Of a stretch of 64,000 nucleotides of DNA, positions 62,771 through 64,000 are shown piece by piece. The position numbers and the translations under genes were made by a program. Position 1 is the stretch's first letter. The number at the start of each line of letters is the position of its first letter. The notes beneath the pieces are model-generated. The model ran no database searches and was not told where the DNA came from. It saw only the letters and a list, made by a program, of their open reading frames with translations. This DNA comes from Prado023 sp963774745 (lineage in GTDB: Bacteria; Actinomycetota; Actinomycetes; S36-B12; CAIYMF01): NCBI GenBank assembly GCA_963774745.1, contig CAVZGE010000005.1:62001-126000 (forward strand), read 5' to 3'.

Positions 62771-64000
62771 CTACCGATCGCTCTCAGGACGAGCCGGGGC
62801 TCGCGAGGCGCTGAGCCATGCGGCCGAATCCGGCGGTAGCCCAGCCTCGACTGACGGGGCGCTGGTGAGCAGAACCTCCCAGCTGGGGTCCAGGGTCACT
62901 GGCCGTTGGGAGAGGTTCACGACGCAGCGCGCGTTGTCCCCACGCTGGAGATCCAGCACGCCCGCGGGTGCGTCTCTCCACGTGATCGAACCCGTGGCGG
63001 ACTCCGGGGTCGTCCGCCGGATCGCCCCTGCCCGGCGGTAGAGGCTCAGCATGGAGCCCGGGTCCCGCGCCTGAGCCGCGACGGTCAGGTTCGCCCACCC
63101 CTCGGGTTGGGGCAGCCAGGGCTGCACGTCGCCCTCGTTGAACCCATAGGGGGGCATGGTGCCGCGCCAGGGGATCGGCACCCGGCACCCATCGCGACCG
63201 ACGAGACTCCCGCGGGAGCGCGTGAAGATCGGGTCCTGCCGCTGGTCATCGGGGATGGGTGCCTGCGGGAGCCCCAGCTCATCGCCCTGGTAGATGCTGG
63301 CGCGTCCGGGCAGTGCAAGCATCAGCAGGATCGCCGCGCGGGCTCGGCGGGTTCCCACCGAGGTGTCGGCGGTGAGACCGGAATCGGGCGCCCCCGAATC
63401 CGACCGCGTCGTCGGGGAGAGTCGCGTGACAGGCCGGGTCTCGTCATGGGTGGAGAGCGCCCAGGTGGGCAGTGCGGGGATGCCGGCGAGGGCCGCGAGG
63501 GCGCTGTCGATGGCCCTGCGCAGTGCGGCGGCGTCCCACTGAGCCTTCATGAACGAGACCTGGAAGGCGGCATGCAGCTCATCGGGCCGAAGGTAGGCGG
63601 CGAAGCGCTCGGGGCGGTCGGCGCCCACCTCCCCCAGCAGCATCCGCGGTGGGGTGTACTCGTCGGCGACCCGACGCAATGACCGCAGGATCTCGTGGAC
63701 CGCGTCGACGTCCCACATCGGCGCGTCCACCCAGGAACCGGCATCGAAGGCATCGGTGGGATCGAGCCCGAAGTCGGGCAGGCCTGGGGCCTTCGCCAGC
63801 GCTGAGGCGGCGTCGATCCGCATTCCGTCGACGCCACGGTCGAACCAGAACCTCAGGACCGACCCGAACTCGTCGCGCACCTGCGGGTTGGCCCAGTTGA
63901 GGTCGGGCTGTTCGGGCGCGAACAGGTGCAGGTACCACTGACCCGGTGTTCCGTCGGGGGTGCAGGTACGGGTCCAGGCGGGCCCGCCGAAGGCGCTGAT
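62771..64000 (-). CDS. GH13 alpha-glucosidase (oligo-1,6-glucosidase type), 5' end beyond window
   Basis: 410 codons of a GH13 enzyme whose N-terminus lies past position 64000. Visible: WYLHLFAPEQPDLNWANPQV, nucleophile in VDGMRIDAASALAKAP, acid/base in MLLGEVGADRP, third carboxylate in STHDETRPVT, and PGRASIYQGDELGLP typical of alpha-glucosidases, followed by the C-terminal beta domain. It hydrolyses short alpha-glucosides such as maltose or isomaltose in the cytosol. The coupled kinase-like gene follows after 6 bp. Confidence 0.92.
   Translation of the reverse strand: MSAFGGPAWTRTCTPDGTPGQWYLHLFAPEQPDLNWANPQVRDEFGSVLRFWFDRGVDGMRIDAASALAKAPGLPDFGLDPTDAFDAGSWVDAPMWDVDAVHEILRSLRRVADEYTPPRMLLGEVGADRPERFAAYLRPDELHAAFQVSFMKAQWDAAALRRAIDSALAALAGIPALPTWALSTHDETRPVTRLSPTTRSDSGAPDSGLTADTSVGTRRARAAILLMLALPGRASIYQGDELGLPQAPIPDDQRQDPIFTRSRGSLVGRDGCRVPIPWRGTMPPYGFNEGDVQPWLPQPEGWANLTVAAQARDPGSMLSLYRRAGAIRRTTPESATGSITWRDAPAGVLDLQRGDNARCVVNLSQRPVTLDPSWEVLLTSAPSVEAGLPPDSAAWLSASRAPARPESDR

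Overview
The window is a high-GC chromosome segment from an actinobacterium (Actinomycetota). The evidence is gene content and order: mycothiol genes (mshA, mshD), a GlnR-type regulator, CarD, SenX3-RegX3 and Fur. Several blocks have the order I recall from Mycobacterium: glnR-mshD beside a thioredoxin gene, ppk-mutT1, XRE-hbhA-DUF2516, mshA-YbjN-gpm-senX3-regX3, and lpqE/carD-ispD-ispF-cysS-TrmH. At least ten genes start 6-7 nt downstream of a TAnnnT hexamer, the signature of leaderless mRNAs common in this phylum. I cannot assign a genus.

Layout. 1-8.3 kb: the end of the pst phosphate transporter (pstC end, pstA, pstB), facing a minus-strand run glnR-mshD-ppk-CYTH/CHAD-mutT1 (nitrogen regulation, mycothiol, polyphosphate, nucleotide sanitation). 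8.4-14.5 kb: a thioredoxin-like protein and a complete histidine-utilisation operon (hutH-hutU-hutI-hutG). 14.5-26.2 kb: housekeeping and conserved hypotheticals. These include a NYN/LOTUS protein, a Cys-rich leader peptide before DUF4395, nitrobindin, Fur, YgfZ, Dtd, DUF4388, BKACE, asparaginase, an HbhA-like protein with its XRE partner, and a methyltransferase. 26.2-36.7 kb: gpm, YbjN, mshA, then phoU divergent from senX3-regX3 with a PHO box between them, then lpqE/carD and the isoprenoid/cysteinyl-tRNA cluster. 36.8-50.4 kb: an esterase, DUF4032, an orphan MsiK-type ATPase, a hydrolase, and a maltose/maltodextrin operon (two binding proteins, MalF, MalG, a GH13 enzyme, MalK) closed by a strong terminator.

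At 50.66 kb a tRNA-Thr(TGT) gene begins accessory DNA. The 3' part of the tRNA and about 220 bp after it recur, diverged, at 57.19 kb. The enclosed ~6.5 kb carries a SulP anion transporter, an alkylsulfatase, a possible transposase remnant and a Fic protein, and looks like an old tRNA-targeted island without its integrase. Beyond it lie two small membrane proteins, a RelE/Phd-type toxin-antitoxin pair, a beta-lactamase-family serine hydrolase, a thioredoxin-fold protein lacking its cysteine, a fructosamine-kinase-like protein and a GH13 alpha-glucosidase cut by the window end.

Quality note. Six otherwise well-conserved genes are each broken by single-base frame changes, one of them twice (DUF4395, the HbhA-like gene, the MsiK-type ATPase, the hydrolase at 40.3 kb, the alkylsulfatase, the small membrane protein at 57.7 kb). 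The density and the intact flanking frames suggest sequencing or assembly indels more than real gene decay, but the sequence alone cannot decide.
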